A DNA stretch of 64,000 nt from Vagococcus vulneris (GCF_003950515.1 NZ_NGJS01000003.1:62001-126000), one strand, 5' to 3'. Positions 8,621 through 17,867 are shown, counted from the stretch's first letter. Made by a program: numbers and translations. The notes: generated by a model from the sequence alone, not told the origin.

Positions 8621-9022
8621 CTAAGATGGAATTTTACCAAATTTTGTTTCTAGACTATTGAGAATATCGTCATATACTGATAATTTAAATGGCATTTTGG
8701 TGAACATCGTGCAGTTTTTTTGCAATTGATTATTATAAGTAAAATCAGTTATGTCGTATCCTGTAATCAGCGCTAAACTAACTGGGGTTAAATGATAAGT
8801 TTCAGAATAATAATTTAATGTATCTTCAAAATAGAAAATACGTTTGGTTGTCTGGTAAAGCCAAATAGTAGATAAAAACATTATTGTTCCGCTTAATAAT
8901 TTGATAAAAAAACTTGGATAGAAAAATAAGGGTATGCCCAGTAAGAATATTTCTATAATATATAGACCGTTATAGATATATGCTATATTTTGTCGAATAA
9001 TTTCTTTCAAAGGGATCAGCAC
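8621..9022 (-). CDS. Predicted two-TM membrane protein, function unknown
   Basis: 133 residues. Two hydrophobic segments, about residues 17-37 and 40-58, are followed by a soluble C-terminal region with the pattern FEDTLNYYSETYHLTPVSLALITGYDITDF. The start ATG has an AAAGG site on the minus strand. It stands alone between a candidate small RNA gene and the deoR locus. I do not recognise the family. A candidate catabolite-responsive element lies about 45 bases upstream of its start, so carbon control is possible. Confidence 0.6.
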   Translation of the reverse strand: MLIPLKEIIRQNIAYIYNGLYIIEIFLLGIPLFFYPSFFIKLLSGTIMFLSTIWLYQTTKRIFYFEDTLNYYSETYHLTPVSLALITGYDITDFTYNNQLQKNCTMFTKMPFKLSVYDDILNSLETKFGKIPS

Positions 9023-9064
9023 CTTTCAAAATATGATTGATAAAAGATAACTAAATTATATCAA

Positions 9065-9079
9065 ATGTAAGCGTTATTA
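9065..9079 (-). promoter_or_regulatory. Candidate cre (CcpA) site
   Basis: ATGTAAGCGTTATTA fits the cre consensus WTGNAANCGNWNNCW at all but one fixed position. It lies upstream of the 8621-9022 membrane protein gene. The rest of the 9023-9379 gap is AT-rich and shows no other gene. A single-mismatch cre can occur by chance. Confidence 0.35.
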
Positions 9080-9379
9080 TAAAGAGAAGTGCGAAGTTTT
9101 AATACTCTTGTTTAGAAGTAAAGAATGATAGACGATTTATATATATGTTTTTGTAGCTCTCAAAGAGGAATTTTTTTACTGATAGGCTATTGATTGAGTC
9201 ATTTTCGCTCTCAGGAATTTCTTATCCTATCTGTTATTAATATAAATAAAGAGTGTAGTTAACAAAAAAATCTATTTAGTTCTCGACATACTATAAGTGA
9301 ATAAAAAAGTACAGTAAATAAAATAGTTTATGTGAGATTTTATCATGGTAAAATAATATTAATTAAAAGAGGTGATAAC

Positions 9380-10315
9380 ATGAATAAAAATCAATTGAGT
9401 ATCCAAGTTGCCCGTTTGTATTATCAATTAGAATATAGTCAGCAACAGATAGCTAAAGAACTAAATATTTCGCGCCCAACTATTTCGAGATTATTGAAAT
9501 ATGCCAAAGATAATGGATTTGTAAAAATTACAATTACAGATCCTGTGAATGATACTGAAAAATTAGCGCAAACCATAAAAGATAAGTATAAGTTACGGCA
9601 TGTTATTGTTGCACAGACCCCTAGTGAAAATTATCAATTAATTGTTGAACAGATTAGTCATGCAGCCAGCCGATTCTTAAGTGAACAGATCCAATCGGAT
9701 GACATTTTAGGAATTGGTTGGGGCATGACTATTTATGAAATAGCTAAAAGAATGAAAGATTCTGATAGAAATGGGATACAAGTTGTTCAATTAAAAGGAA
9801 GTGTCACACATTCTCAAGCAACGACATTCGCTTATGAAGCCTTAACACTATTTTCTGAAGCTTATCATACTATCGGGATTTCTTTACCACTTCCCGTTAT
9901 TTTTGATAATTATGAAACAAAGAGAATCGTAGAACAAGATAGACATATTCAACATATTTTAGCATTGCAGCAAGCAGCTACTGTGGCCTTGTATACAGTA
10001 GGAACTGTTCGAGATGAGGCTCTTTTGTTTCAACTGGGCTATTTATCTGAAGCTGAAAAAAATGGACTTCAGAAAGCAGCAGTTGGCGATATTTGTTCGC
10101 GATTTTATACTGCTTCTGGAAAAATTGCGGATATGTCAGTAAACGAACGGACAGTTGGTATCGAGTTAAATGCTTTAGCCAAAAAACGTTTGTCGATTCT
10201 GGCAGCTGGTGGGGCGCATAAGTTGGCTGCTATACATGGGGCTTTGCTTGGTGGTTATACTAATACTTTAATCACTGATTATTGGACCGCGCAACACTTA
10301 GCAACTTGCAATTAA
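9380..10315 (+). CDS. deoR: Deoxyribonucleoside regulator DeoR (SorC family)
   Basis: 311 residues from the ATG at 9380, with AGAGGTGA five bases upstream; a GTG at 9332 is less likely. The N-terminal helix-turn-helix YSQQQIAKELNISRPTISRLLKYAKDNGFVKI is followed by a SorC-type sugar-binding domain (IGWGMTIYEIAKRM, phosphate-binding loop, and C-terminal ILAAGGAHKLAAIHGALLGGYTNTLITD). It matches B. subtilis DeoR, which is released by deoxyribose-5-phosphate. deoC follows directly, which strongly supports this role rather than another SorC substrate. It probably represses deoC through the dyad at 10331-10344. Confidence 0.9.
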   Translation: MNKNQLSIQVARLYYQLEYSQQQIAKELNISRPTISRLLKYAKDNGFVKITITDPVNDTEKLAQTIKDKYKLRHVIVAQTPSENYQLIVEQISHAASRFLSEQIQSDDILGIGWGMTIYEIAKRMKDSDRNGIQVVQLKGSVTHSQATTFAYEALTLFSEAYHTIGISLPLPVIFDNYETKRIVEQDRHIQHILALQQAATVALYTVGTVRDEALLFQLGYLSEAEKNGLQKAAVGDICSRFYTASGKIADMSVNERTVGIELNALAKKRLSILAAGGAHKLAAIHGALLGGYTNTLITDYWTAQHLATCN

Positions 10316-10330
10316 TAAGATCCTAATTTT

Positions 10331-10344
10331 TGAAAATAATTTCA
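10331..10344 (+). promoter_or_regulatory. Candidate DeoR operator and deoC promoter
   Basis: TGAAAATAATTTCA is a TGAAA-N4-TTTCA dyad, similar in form to the B. subtilis DeoR site (TTGAA / TTCAA arms). A TATAAT -10 box follows at 10376-10381. The operator lies about 30 bases upstream of the -10. Assignment is by resemblance and context. Confidence 0.5.
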
Positions 10345-10411
10345 TTTTTAATTTTACATTTGTTCTGTTTTCTTTTATAATATAGTTATTAATAAAAAGG
10401 GAGCGTTAACA

Positions 10412-11086
10412 ATGGTAGATATGGCGAAAATGATTGATCACACGAAATTAAAGGCTGATGCAACTCAAGAAGAAATTTTAACATTAATTAATGAAGCAAA
10501 AGAATATGGATTTTGGTCTGTTTGCATTAATCCAGTATGGATACCTTATGCAAAGTCCCAAATGAGCGATAGTGATGTGAAGATTTGTACAGTGATCGGA
10601 TTTCCTTTAGGAGCTAATTCTTCAAAACTTAAAGCTTTAGAAGCGAAACAAGCGATTGAAGATGGTGCAGATGAAGTTGATATGGTTATGAATATTGGTG
10701 CTATGAAAGCTGGTCAATATGATGTTGTCCTTGCGGATATTAAATCGGTTGTTACAGCAGCACAAGGTACACTTGTCAAAGTAATTATTGAAACGGCGTT
10801 ACTAACTAAAGAAGAAATCATTAAGGCTAGTGAGTTAGTTGTGGAAGGCGGTGCCGATTTTGTTAAAACATCCACAGGATTCTCTACTGGGGGAGCAACA
10901 ATTGAAGATGTGACAATAATGAAGCAGACTGTTGGCGATAGAGCTTTAGTTAAAGCATCAGGTGGAGTTCGTACTAAAGAAGATGCTGAGGCAATGATTG
11001 CAGCAGGAGCATCACGAATCGGTGCTAGTGATGGTGTGAAGATCATCAAAGGTATCTCAGCAGATTCAGTAACAAGCGGCTATTAA
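10412..11086 (+). CDS. deoC: Deoxyribose-phosphate aldolase
   Basis: 224 residues. The Schiff-base Lys152 lies in [15 protein letters not shown]. Asp90 in [11 protein letters not shown] and Lys181 in KASGGVRT complete the active site. It cleaves 2-deoxyribose-5-phosphate to glyceraldehyde-3-phosphate and acetaldehyde, the last step of deoxynucleoside catabolism. A GGGAGCG site precedes the ATG. It is downstream of deoR; the usual deoB, pdp and nupC partners are not adjacent, so this is a reduced deo locus. Confidence 0.96.
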   Translation: MVDMAKMIDHTKLKADATQEEILTLINEAKEYGFWSVCINPVWIPYAKSQMSDSDVKICTVIGFPLGANSSKLKALEAKQAIEDGADEVDMVMNIGAMKAGQYDVVLADIKSVVTAAQGTLVKVIIETALLTKEEIIKASELVVEGGADFVKTSTGFSTGGATIEDVTIMKQTVGDRALVKASGGVRTKEDAEAMIAAGASRIGASDGVKIIKGISADSVTSGY

Positions 11087-11229
11087 TTGAGAATCTAAAA
11101 AGCAATAAAATTGTAGCAATTTCTAAAGGTTAGACAAGAAAATCTAATTTTGTGAGGTTGCTATTTATATGACAGCTAAACAATTAAATAATTGATTATT
11201 AAATTGTTTTATATGTTTATACTTAATAG

Positions 11230-11256
11230 GATATCTCTTGTAGATATCTTTTTTTT
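11230..11256 (+). terminator. Intrinsic terminator downstream of deoC
   Basis: GATATCT / AGATATC stem with CTTGT loop and an eight-T tract. It is 140 bases past the deoC stop. The stretch 11087-11229 between them shows no gene. Confidence 0.7.
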
Positions 11257-11350
11257 GCTGAGTTAAATTAAACAACGCAGGAAAGCAGTTATTTATCCTG
11301 AACGACATTTAGTATATAATGAACAGATAAATCATAGAAAAGAGTTAATT

Positions 11351-12400
11351 ATGAAAAAATATCTTAAGATTTTAGGTTCTTTTATTGGTTTGATAGTCTT
11401 AGCAGCAGTTGGTGTTGTCGGATTTGTCACTCTCACAGAATATCGCCCAGCATCGATTGAATCTCTACCAGTACCGAATAATTCTCAAAAACTGCAATTA
11501 GGTCATTCTATCTCATTGTTAACTTATAATATTGGTTATGGGGGATTAGGATCAACGGAAACTTTTTTTATGGATGGCGGTAAAACTGTTCAACCGGAAA
11601 GTAAGAAGATGGTGATAACCAATTTATCAGGGATTGCCAAGACCTTAAAGCAGCATCAAACAGATATTGTATTAATGCAAGAAGTGGATCATTTATCAAA
11701 ACGATCATATATGTATAATCAGGAAAAATATTTTCAAAAAGAATTAGGAAAAAGCAGTGTATTTGCTTATAATTTTAAAGTTGCCTACGTTCCTTTTCCG
11801 TTACCTCCAATTGGTCGAGTGGAGAGTGGTGTGATGACTATGACTAATTACCAAATAGCTGAGGCCAAGCGCTTAGCTATGCCGACATCATTTAAGTGGC
11901 CGGTCAGCACCAGTAATTTGAAACGAGCTCTTTTGGAAACCCGTATACCGATTGAAGGCAGCAGTAAGGAGCTTGTGGTGTTCAATCTGCATTTAGATGC
12001 ATATGATAACGGAGCAGGTAAAATAGCACAAAGTAAAATGTTGGCTGATACATTGGAAAAAGAATACGACAAAGGAAACTATGTTATTGCAGGCGGAGAT
12101 TTTAATCAAATTTTTGAGGGTAGTCGAGTGTTCCCAAAACAGTATAAAAAGGGTTGGAAGCCTGGACATATCAATCATTCAGACTTGCCTAGTTCGTTTC
12201 GATTTGCTTTTGCGGATAATTATCCAACTGTGAGGGTATTGAATGCACCTTATACTGGGTCATATGAGACGTCACAAGTCTATGTGGTTGATGGTTTTGT
12301 TGTATCAGATAATTTATCCGTATCAAAGACAGAAGTCATAAATACTGATTTTAAGTATACAGATCATCATCCTGTCAAAATCAATTTAGAGTTTAAATAA
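11351..12400 (+). CDS. Endonuclease/exonuclease/phosphatase-family protein, membrane-anchored
   Basis: 349 residues. An N-terminal hydrophobic segment (about residues 8-29) acts as a signal anchor, so the catalytic domain is outside the cell. The EEP fold is shown by LLTYNIGYGG (metal-binding Asn), LMQEVD (metal-binding Glu), LHLDAYDNG, GGDFNQ (catalytic Asp/Asn) and the terminal DHHPVKI. Relatives include secreted nucleases and sphingomyelinase-like phosphodiesterases, but the substrate here cannot be told. It is a single gene, followed by a terminator. Confidence 0.85.
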   Translation: MKKYLKILGSFIGLIVLAAVGVVGFVTLTEYRPASIESLPVPNNSQKLQLGHSISLLTYNIGYGGLGSTETFFMDGGKTVQPESKKMVITNLSGIAKTLKQHQTDIVLMQEVDHLSKRSYMYNQEKYFQKELGKSSVFAYNFKVAYVPFPLPPIGRVESGVMTMTNYQIAEAKRLAMPTSFKWPVSTSNLKRALLETRIPIEGSSKELVVFNLHLDAYDNGAGKIAQSKMLADTLEKEYDKGNYVIAGGDFNQIFEGSRVFPKQYKKGWKPGHINHSDLPSSFRFAFADNYPTVRVLNAPYTGSYETSQVYVVDGFVVSDNLSVSKTEVINTDFKYTDHHPVKINLEFK

Positions 12401-12439
12401 AACAGGCTGACCGTTTGTTAATATGGTCAATCTGTTTTT
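12400..12439 (+). terminator. Intrinsic terminator
   Basis: AACAG..GACC paired with GGTC..CTGTT, then an eight-T tract; the stem contains an internal mismatch loop. Confidence 0.7.
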
Positions 12440-12572
12440 TTTCTATTTTTAACACGTTGGTAATTAAACGAGCAGGTAATTATTTATTAGATACCAAGAG
12501 AGTCAAATCAATCGATTATTTCAAAAAGATACAGTACACTTAAGAAAATTCTAAGAGAAAGAGGAGTAGCGA

Positions 12573-13586
12573 ATGCAGTATTTTGTGATGCCCTCTCGTG
12601 ACATACGGGAAAATTTAGCAACAGAGGAATATTTACTAGGTCAGTGTGCGAGGAGTGAACCACTATTGCTGCTGTATATTCAAGAGCCTTGTGTCATTAT
12701 CGGTCGTAATCAAAATGCTTACGAGGAAGTCAATCTAGCCTATCTACAACAACATAATATTGTATTGACACGCCGGATTTCAGGAGGTGGAGCTGTTTAT
12801 GATGATTTAGGCAATCTCAGTTTTAGTTATGTGATGCCCAAGGGGGCCAGTGTTTTTGGCGATTATCAGAGTGTTATCGAGCCTATTGCGGCTGCTTTAA
12901 ATGATATGGGAGTTTTAGCAGAAATAGGTGGCCGTAATGACATGTATATTGAAGGAAAAAAGTTTTCCGGTAATGCGATGTATACCAAAAAAGGCAGTAC
13001 GTATTCACATGGGACTTTAATGTATGATGTTAATCTGCAGCAGTTGGATAAAATTTTGACGGTATCGCCAGAGAAAATAAAATCGAAGGCGTCGCAATCT
13101 GTTCGTAAACAGGTAACAAACATTAAGCCTTACTTAGCTGAAAAGTATCAAAAATTATCAACAGAAGAATTTCGTGATGAGTTGATTTGCCGATTGTTTC
13201 AAGTTGCTGATTTAAAAGAAATCGAGACGAAGCGTTTAAGTTTGACATTGGCTGATAAAGTAGCAATTAACGAGTTGGTGAAGGCCAAGTATGCTGCCAA
13301 TGATTGGATTTTTGGCGAAACACCTATTTTTGATATGCAGTGTCGTCAACGATTTCCGGCGACAGGTATTATTGATTGTCGCTTAAAAGTTGCGCAAGGT
13401 AGAATAGAAACAATTAAGTTTTATGGTGATTTTTTTGGAATATTACCGGTTAAGGAACTAGAGCAGCAATTAGTCGGAGAATGGTTTTTGGAAGAATCTT
13501 TTGATGTGCTCTTCGATGAGAAAGAAATCGCTAATTATTTTTATCAATTGACTAAGGAAAATTGGCTGGCGTTATTTTTTAACTAA
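12573..13586 (+). CDS. lplA: Lipoate--protein ligase
   Basis: 337 residues, standard for LplA/LplJ. The N-terminal YFVMPSRDIRENLATEEYLL, the conserved RRISGGGAVYDDLGNLSFSYV and the active-site lysine region GKKFSGNAMY are all present. A C-terminal accessory domain follows from about residue 250. It attaches scavenged lipoate to E2 and H proteins via lipoyl-AMP. An AGAGGAG site precedes the ATG. It is convergent with the YdcZ transporter gene; an imperfect hairpin lies between them. Confidence 0.93.
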   Translation: MQYFVMPSRDIRENLATEEYLLGQCARSEPLLLLYIQEPCVIIGRNQNAYEEVNLAYLQQHNIVLTRRISGGGAVYDDLGNLSFSYVMPKGASVFGDYQSVIEPIAAALNDMGVLAEIGGRNDMYIEGKKFSGNAMYTKKGSTYSHGTLMYDVNLQQLDKILTVSPEKIKSKASQSVRKQVTNIKPYLAEKYQKLSTEEFRDELICRLFQVADLKEIETKRLSLTLADKVAINELVKAKYAANDWIFGETPIFDMQCRQRFPATGIIDCRLKVAQGRIETIKFYGDFFGILPVKELEQQLVGEWFLEESFDVLFDEKEIANYFYQLTKENWLALFFN

Positions 13587-13620
13587 ACAACCGACAGCCT
13601 ATTGTCAGCTATCGATTGTT
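13586..13620. terminator. Imperfect convergent terminator hairpin
   Basis: AACAACCGACAGC pairs with GCTATCGATTGTT at 11 of 13 positions between two convergent genes. There is no clear T-tract, so efficiency is uncertain. Confidence 0.4.
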
Positions 13621-14510
13621 TGGATATCTTTTGACTTGCGGGTGGCAAGGTGATCCATGACTAAAGTAATTAAAACACCACATGAAATGATGAGTCCGCC
13701 GATAAAAGAGCGATCTAAGAATGAGTTTCCCGTCATTACATCAATGATAACGCCTGTTAAAAGTTGTCCGATAAATGTTAAAATTGTAATATTGAAGTTA
13801 GAAACTTTAAGAACGGTTATGTTAGCTAGCATAACGACAATTACACCCATCATTCCTCCTAGATAGACCCATAGCGATTGATTCGCAGCTAGATTGAGTG
13901 ATAAGACTGATTGAGGTATTGTTACTATAGCAATAGCAATACTGGCGCCTAGTCCGACGATATGATTGACGAGAGATCCATTTAATGACCCGATTGATTC
14001 TGATAATTTAGCATTAATGGTTCGTGAAATAACAATAGATATGCCAGATAAGAAAGAAAGAACCACAGCAACTATTCCTGATACAACAGATGCGTCTAAC
14101 ATAATGAACATCCCAAAAAGCGAGAAGACTAATCCGATAATTGCTGAACGATTGAGTGGGTGTTTTTTCATCCCGAAAAGACCACATGTATCAATTATTA
14201 AAGAAGTGGCCGTTTGTCCAAGTAGGCCAAGTGCAATGATACTGGTCATGCTGATTTTTCCAAACGAAAAATTAAGAAAAATGGTTGTGAATACACCGAT
14301 TAAACCTCCTGTATAGACCCATCGTGGTTGGATCTTGAATAGCGGTGTCCGGTTGCCGGAAAACAATCGAATCAGCGACGCGAAAATAGTTCCGACAATG
14401 TGAATAATAATGGCCGCCAGATAAATGCCGTATATAGATGAAAGGCTGCCGTTTATTGAAATCATTAAAGATAGAATAACACCTGATAGAATTACTAATA
14501 GTTGATACAT
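13605..14510 (-). CDS. DMT-superfamily transporter with two YdcZ (DUF606) repeats
   Basis: 301 residues with about ten membrane segments. The two halves resemble each other: GYLIGVFTTIFLNFSFGKISMTSIIALGLLGQTATSLIID-like in the first and GGMMGVIVVMLANITVLKVSNFNITILTFIGQLLTGVIID in the second. This is the YdcZ/DUF606 repeat fused in tandem, where many bacteria have two separate short genes. The substrate is unknown. It is divergent from a YeiL-like Crp/Fnr regulator, which is its likely controller. Confidence 0.8.
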   Translation of the reverse strand: MYQLLVILSGVILSLMISINGSLSSIYGIYLAAIIIHIVGTIFASLIRLFSGNRTPLFKIQPRWVYTGGLIGVFTTIFLNFSFGKISMTSIIALGLLGQTATSLIIDTCGLFGMKKHPLNRSAIIGLVFSLFGMFIMLDASVVSGIVAVVLSFLSGISIVISRTINAKLSESIGSLNGSLVNHIVGLGASIAIAIVTIPQSVLSLNLAANQSLWVYLGGMMGVIVVMLANITVLKVSNFNITILTFIGQLLTGVIIDVMTGNSFLDRSFIGGLIISCGVLITLVMDHLATRKSKDIQTIDS

Positions 14511-14609
14511 GACAATCCCCCTTTTTGTCAGCTTATCAAGACTCTGTTGGTTTGTATATGACAGATGTCACTGTATAATAAAAGTAATTAATTAGAGACA
14601 GGAGTAATT

Positions 14610-15266
14610 ATGGATAAGAGTGGATTTTCATCAAAACAATTAGATATATTGGCAAGTTACTCATTAACAGAATTGCCGAAAGAAGCTTGTCGACTTAACT
14701 ATTATCAAAAAGGCAGCGTGATTTATTTTGAAGGAGAAACAATTCGGAGTCTAGGGATTATTGTTTCAGGAAAAGCCAAAATCTGTTTGCATTCTCCGGA
14801 CGGTAAACGTTTAACACTATGCTATTATGAATCGAAAAGTTTAATTGGAGATGTCGAACTATTGACTGAACAAACTGTTACGTCAGCAACTGTGATTGCG
14901 ATGACTGATATCGAGATGATTGAAGTTCCTTTTAATCGACTTGAAAAGGAATTGTTAGTAAATACAGCATTTGTCCGCATTTTGGGTTCTCGAGTGGCAA
15001 AAAATTTAATTAGAAGTTCAGAAAATGCTGAGTTACAATCACTTTATACTGGACAGCAAAGATTGTGCAGCTATATTTTGCGCGAGCGTTCTGGTCTGTC
15101 ATTTGATCATTCATTGATCGATACGGCTTATTCAATCGGATTGAGCTACCGGCAAACATTACGTTTGATGAAAAAACTCTGCCATCTCCAGGTATTAACT
15201 AAAACAAAAGTTGGTTATAATATCGAAAATAACTTAAAGTTAGAGAAATTATCTGGAATGAACTAA
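14610..15266 (+). CDS. Crp/Fnr-family regulator (YeiL-like)
   Basis: 218 residues. The N-terminal cNMP-binding fold includes GSVIYFEGETIRSLGIIVSGKAKICLHSPDGKRLTL and SLIGDVELL. The C-terminal helix-turn-helix DTAYSIGLSYRQTLRLMKKLCHLQVLTKTKVGY is shorter than in classical Crp. It resembles E. coli YeiL. It starts 99 bases from the divergent YdcZ-type transporter start and probably regulates it. A long GC-rich hairpin follows the stop codon. Confidence 0.82.
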   Translation: MDKSGFSSKQLDILASYSLTELPKEACRLNYYQKGSVIYFEGETIRSLGIIVSGKAKICLHSPDGKRLTLCYYESKSLIGDVELLTEQTVTSATVIAMTDIEMIEVPFNRLEKELLVNTAFVRILGSRVAKNLIRSSENAELQSLYTGQQRLCSYILRERSGLSFDHSLIDTAYSIGLSYRQTLRLMKKLCHLQVLTKTKVGYNIENNLKLEKLSGMN

Positions 15267-15269
15267 AAA

Positions 15270-15318
15270 CACCCGTAACAGCATGAATCCTAAGCGGAGG
15301 AAGGTGCTGTTACGGGTG
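15270..15318 (+). terminator. Long hairpin without T-tract after the YeiL-like gene
   Basis: A perfect 14-bp stem, CACCCGTAACAGCA with its complement at 15305-15318, and a 21-base loop. No U-tract follows, so it may be an RNA 3' end stabiliser, a weak terminator or a protein binding site rather than a canonical terminator. Confidence 0.45.
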
Positions 15319-15324
15319 CTTCAG

Positions 15325-15424
15325 TATATTAGGTAAAATAATGTTTAAAAAAGTTAATTGTTTAAAGACTGGTAAATACGTTTGGGGGACGCTATCTATG
15401 TCTACTCTTTAAATACCTAATATA
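15325..15424. other. 100-bp segment closed by an 11-bp inverted repeat
   Basis: TATATTAGGTA at 15325-15335 is exactly complementary to TACCTAATATA at 15414-15424, enclosing 78 bases that have some internal pairing and an uncommon GGGGGACGC patch. The size and closing helix are riboswitch-like, but I do not recognise any class. The rest of the 15267-15674 gap is AT-rich leader sequence before sppA with no gene. Confidence 0.3.
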
Positions 15425-15674
15425 ATCAAACTGATAAATTATAATTATAACGTTTCTCCTAGTCATATGGTGGGTAGTTAGAGAGCAAACTAAAAAATTA
15501 AAGTATATTAAATGAGTTTTTACATGTTGTAACGTATTAATTAGTTGTTTTTTTATTAGTTGATTAATTCTTGATGATTATAATTGACTATGACGCTAGT
15601 AAATGATTTACTTTTTATATACATTAAGTTTTTATTAAGTTGAATGATAAGATGTATAAAAAAAGGAGGAAGTT

Positions 15675-16718
15675 ATGAATAAAAGAAGATGGATAGCAAT
15701 TGGTATCGCCATTGGACTATTAATATTATCTGTTATTACATCAGGTATTTCATCAATGTTGACACAACAAAAAGAAGAAACATCTCAAAAAACACTGACA
15801 GGATTAAATAAATTACTGTATGGTTCGGATGAATTAGAAGAAGAAGTGATTGAACAAGGATCAAGTTCTAAGAAAATTGCTAAGTTATCTGTTGAAGGGA
15901 TTATCCAAGATACCGGTGGAAGCAACATGTTTAGTCAAGGAACTTATAATCATCAAGAATTTATGCAGCAGTTAAAGCAAATCCAAGAAGATGACTCAAT
16001 TAAAGGTATTCTATTGGAAGTCAATTCACCTGGTGGTGGTGTGTACGAGAGTGCAGAGATTGCTCATGAATTGAATAAGATAAAAAAATCTAAAATACCG
16101 ATTTATACTTCATTTGGTAGTATGGCTGCTAGTGGCGGTTATTATATTTCAGCAAATTCTGACAAAATTTTTGCTTCCGAAGAAACTACTACAGGTTCAA
16201 TCGGTGTCATTATGTCAGGATTAAACTATGCAGATCTTTTGAAAAAAATTGGCGTTGAAGATACAACATACAAGAGCGGTGCATTAAAAGATATGATGTC
16301 ACCAAATCGTAAACCGACTAAAGAGGATCAGGAAGTTATACAGGCATTTGTTATGAGTGCATATGAACGTTTTGTTAATGTTGTATCAGAAGGTCGAAAA
16401 ATGGATATCGAAAAAGTTAAGAAGATTGCAGATGGTCGGATTTATGATGGCGGACAGGCACTTGATAATGGATTAATTGATGCTATTGGTTATCCAGAAG
16501 ATACATTGAATGCACTAAAAAAAGATAAAAATTTGAAAGGGGCAACCGTTATCTCTTATCATACTAGTTCAACTGGTTTTGCATCTACTTGGCTAGGCTC
16601 TAAATTAGCCGAGTGGCAAGGACTAAAACCATCGCAAATAGAGCGTATGACGACAATCATTGAGAAATTAGGCACATCTGAATCACCAAAACCAATGTAC
16701 TATTATGGAGGTTATTAA
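15675..16718 (+). CDS. sppA: Signal peptide peptidase SppA
   Basis: 347 residues. One N-terminal membrane segment (about residues 7-27) is followed by a S49 peptidase domain facing outward. The segment FGSMAASGGYYIS carries the probable nucleophile Ser153, and YKSGALKDMMSP carries the probable general base Lys205; both are assigned by analogy with B. subtilis SppA. It degrades cleaved signal peptides in the membrane. A GGAGGA site precedes the ATG. It is followed with no gap by an RDD gene and then a DUF4064 gene, a common lactobacillar cluster. Confidence 0.94.
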   Translation: MNKRRWIAIGIAIGLLILSVITSGISSMLTQQKEETSQKTLTGLNKLLYGSDELEEEVIEQGSSSKKIAKLSVEGIIQDTGGSNMFSQGTYNHQEFMQQLKQIQEDDSIKGILLEVNSPGGGVYESAEIAHELNKIKKSKIPIYTSFGSMAASGGYYISANSDKIFASEETTTGSIGVIMSGLNYADLLKKIGVEDTTYKSGALKDMMSPNRKPTKEDQEVIQAFVMSAYERFVNVVSEGRKMDIEKVKKIADGRIYDGGQALDNGLIDAIGYPEDTLNALKKDKNLKGATVISYHTSSTGFASTWLGSKLAEWQGLKPSQIERMTTIIEKLGTSESPKPMYYYGGY

Positions 16719-16719
16719 G

Positions 16720-17250
16720 ATGTATGAACAAATAGAGATGACACCCATTGACAATCACCAACTACCAAAAACAAACAGCTTTCCGGATTATTTTTATGCA
16801 GGTTTTTGGATTAGGTTATTTGCTTTTATAGTGGATATTATTATTATTAACATAGTAACTAGTGCTACTTTAGGCTTAGTTTATAATATTCTGGGTTTAG
16901 AGAAAGATAAATCGATTATTACTTTATATGGAGCTTTAGCAATGGTTATTTATCTAGGTTATTTTACATTGTTAACTAAATTAAACCATGGACAAACAAT
17001 CGGTAAAATGATTTTCGGTATTCGTGTAGTCAGTTTGGAAGAGGACAAACTTAGTTGGCAGACAGTATTTATTAGGGAAACAATCTGTCGCTATATTTTA
17101 CAAACAGGCGTACTGTTAATTGGATATTTACCAGCAGCGTTTACTCCAAAAAAACAACATGTTGGTGATTTATTTACTGGTACTAGTGTAATAACTATTA
17201 ATGTGCTACAGGCATATCACGAACAGAACAAAAATCAGAGAGGAGAATAA
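16720..17250 (+). CDS. RDD-family membrane protein
   Basis: 176 residues from the ATG at 16720. A GGAGG site at 16707-16711 is ideally spaced, so the in-frame ATG at 16705, which overlaps that site, is unlikely. It has about three to four membrane segments with the RDD signature (FWIRLFAFIVDIIIINIV, then HGQTIGKMIFGIRVVS and HVGDLFTGTSVI). The function is not established; a transport or stress role is proposed for relatives. The start lies one base past the sppA stop, so translation is probably coupled. Confidence 0.85.
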   Translation: MYEQIEMTPIDNHQLPKTNSFPDYFYAGFWIRLFAFIVDIIIINIVTSATLGLVYNILGLEKDKSIITLYGALAMVIYLGYFTLLTKLNHGQTIGKMIFGIRVVSLEEDKLSWQTVFIRETICRYILQTGVLLIGYLPAAFTPKKQHVGDLFTGTSVITINVLQAYHEQNKNQRGE

Positions 17251-17252
17251 TT

Positions 17253-17705
17253 ATGAAAAATGTAAGAAAAACAGAATTTATCCTAACATTATTAGCGGGA
17301 ATCTTTGGATTAATCAGTAGCGGATTAATGTTTGCAGGTGGGAAAGTCTTCTCATCTATAATGAATAATCCGGATTTTGCCAGCCAAATTGAAGCAGAAA
17401 TGTCTAAGGAAGCTTCATCAGTCGATGCGACGGCAGCGATGAATGTCTTAGGTGGAAGCATGCAGACACTTGCAATAATTGCTGTTATCATGTCGATTGT
17501 GCTGATTGTTCTATCGTTTTTATTAAAGAAAAATACACACACTATTGCTTACGGCGTATCCATTTTGGTGTTTTCTGTCATTCCATTTTTTCTTTTAACT
17601 CTTCTATGGGCTATACCAGGAATTTTGGGTGTTATTGCAGGCATCATGATGTTAGTTCGCAAACCACAAAACACGACACCAACAGATGAATTTGAAGATT
17701 TTTAA
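17253..17705 (+). CDS. DUF4064-family membrane protein
   Basis: 150 residues with four predicted membrane segments: an N-terminal pair around ILTLLAGIFGLISSGLMFAGG and a cluster from about residue 70 onwards. The loop between residues 30 and 65 is hydrophilic. It matches the DUF4064 layout. It begins two bases after the RDD stop codon, in the same operon as sppA. The function is unknown. Confidence 0.75.
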   Translation: MKNVRKTEFILTLLAGIFGLISSGLMFAGGKVFSSIMNNPDFASQIEAEMSKEASSVDATAAMNVLGGSMQTLAIIAVIMSIVLIVLSFLLKKNTHTIAYGVSILVFSVIPFFLLTLLWAIPGILGVIAGIMMLVRKPQNTTPTDEFEDF

Positions 17706-17734
17706 GAATAATTTACGATAAATAAATCATGAGG

Positions 17735-17768
17735 CAGAGGATTTCTTTTAAAGAAGTCTTCTGTTTTT
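17735..17768 (+). terminator. Terminator of the sppA operon
   Basis: CAGAGGATTTCTT pairs imperfectly with AAGAAGTCTTCTG, followed by TTTTTT. Confidence 0.7.
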
Positions 17769-17867
17769 TATTGCATTTAATATGAATTGTGTTTTCAAAA
17801 TTAATGAAAATAACAACAAAAAAACATATATCTTTAAAAAGTTTTTCAAAGTGTTAGTATTAAACGT

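Noticed and set aside
11100-11200. Weak inverted repeats after deoC (AAATTG / CAATTT, TTAGA / TCTAA)
   Set aside because: Short, AT-only stems expected by chance in this base composition; a proper terminator lies further on.
15325-15424. Known riboswitch class (purine, preQ1, T-box) before sppA
   Set aside because: The closing helix and size are suggestive, but none of the conserved aptamer sequences is present.
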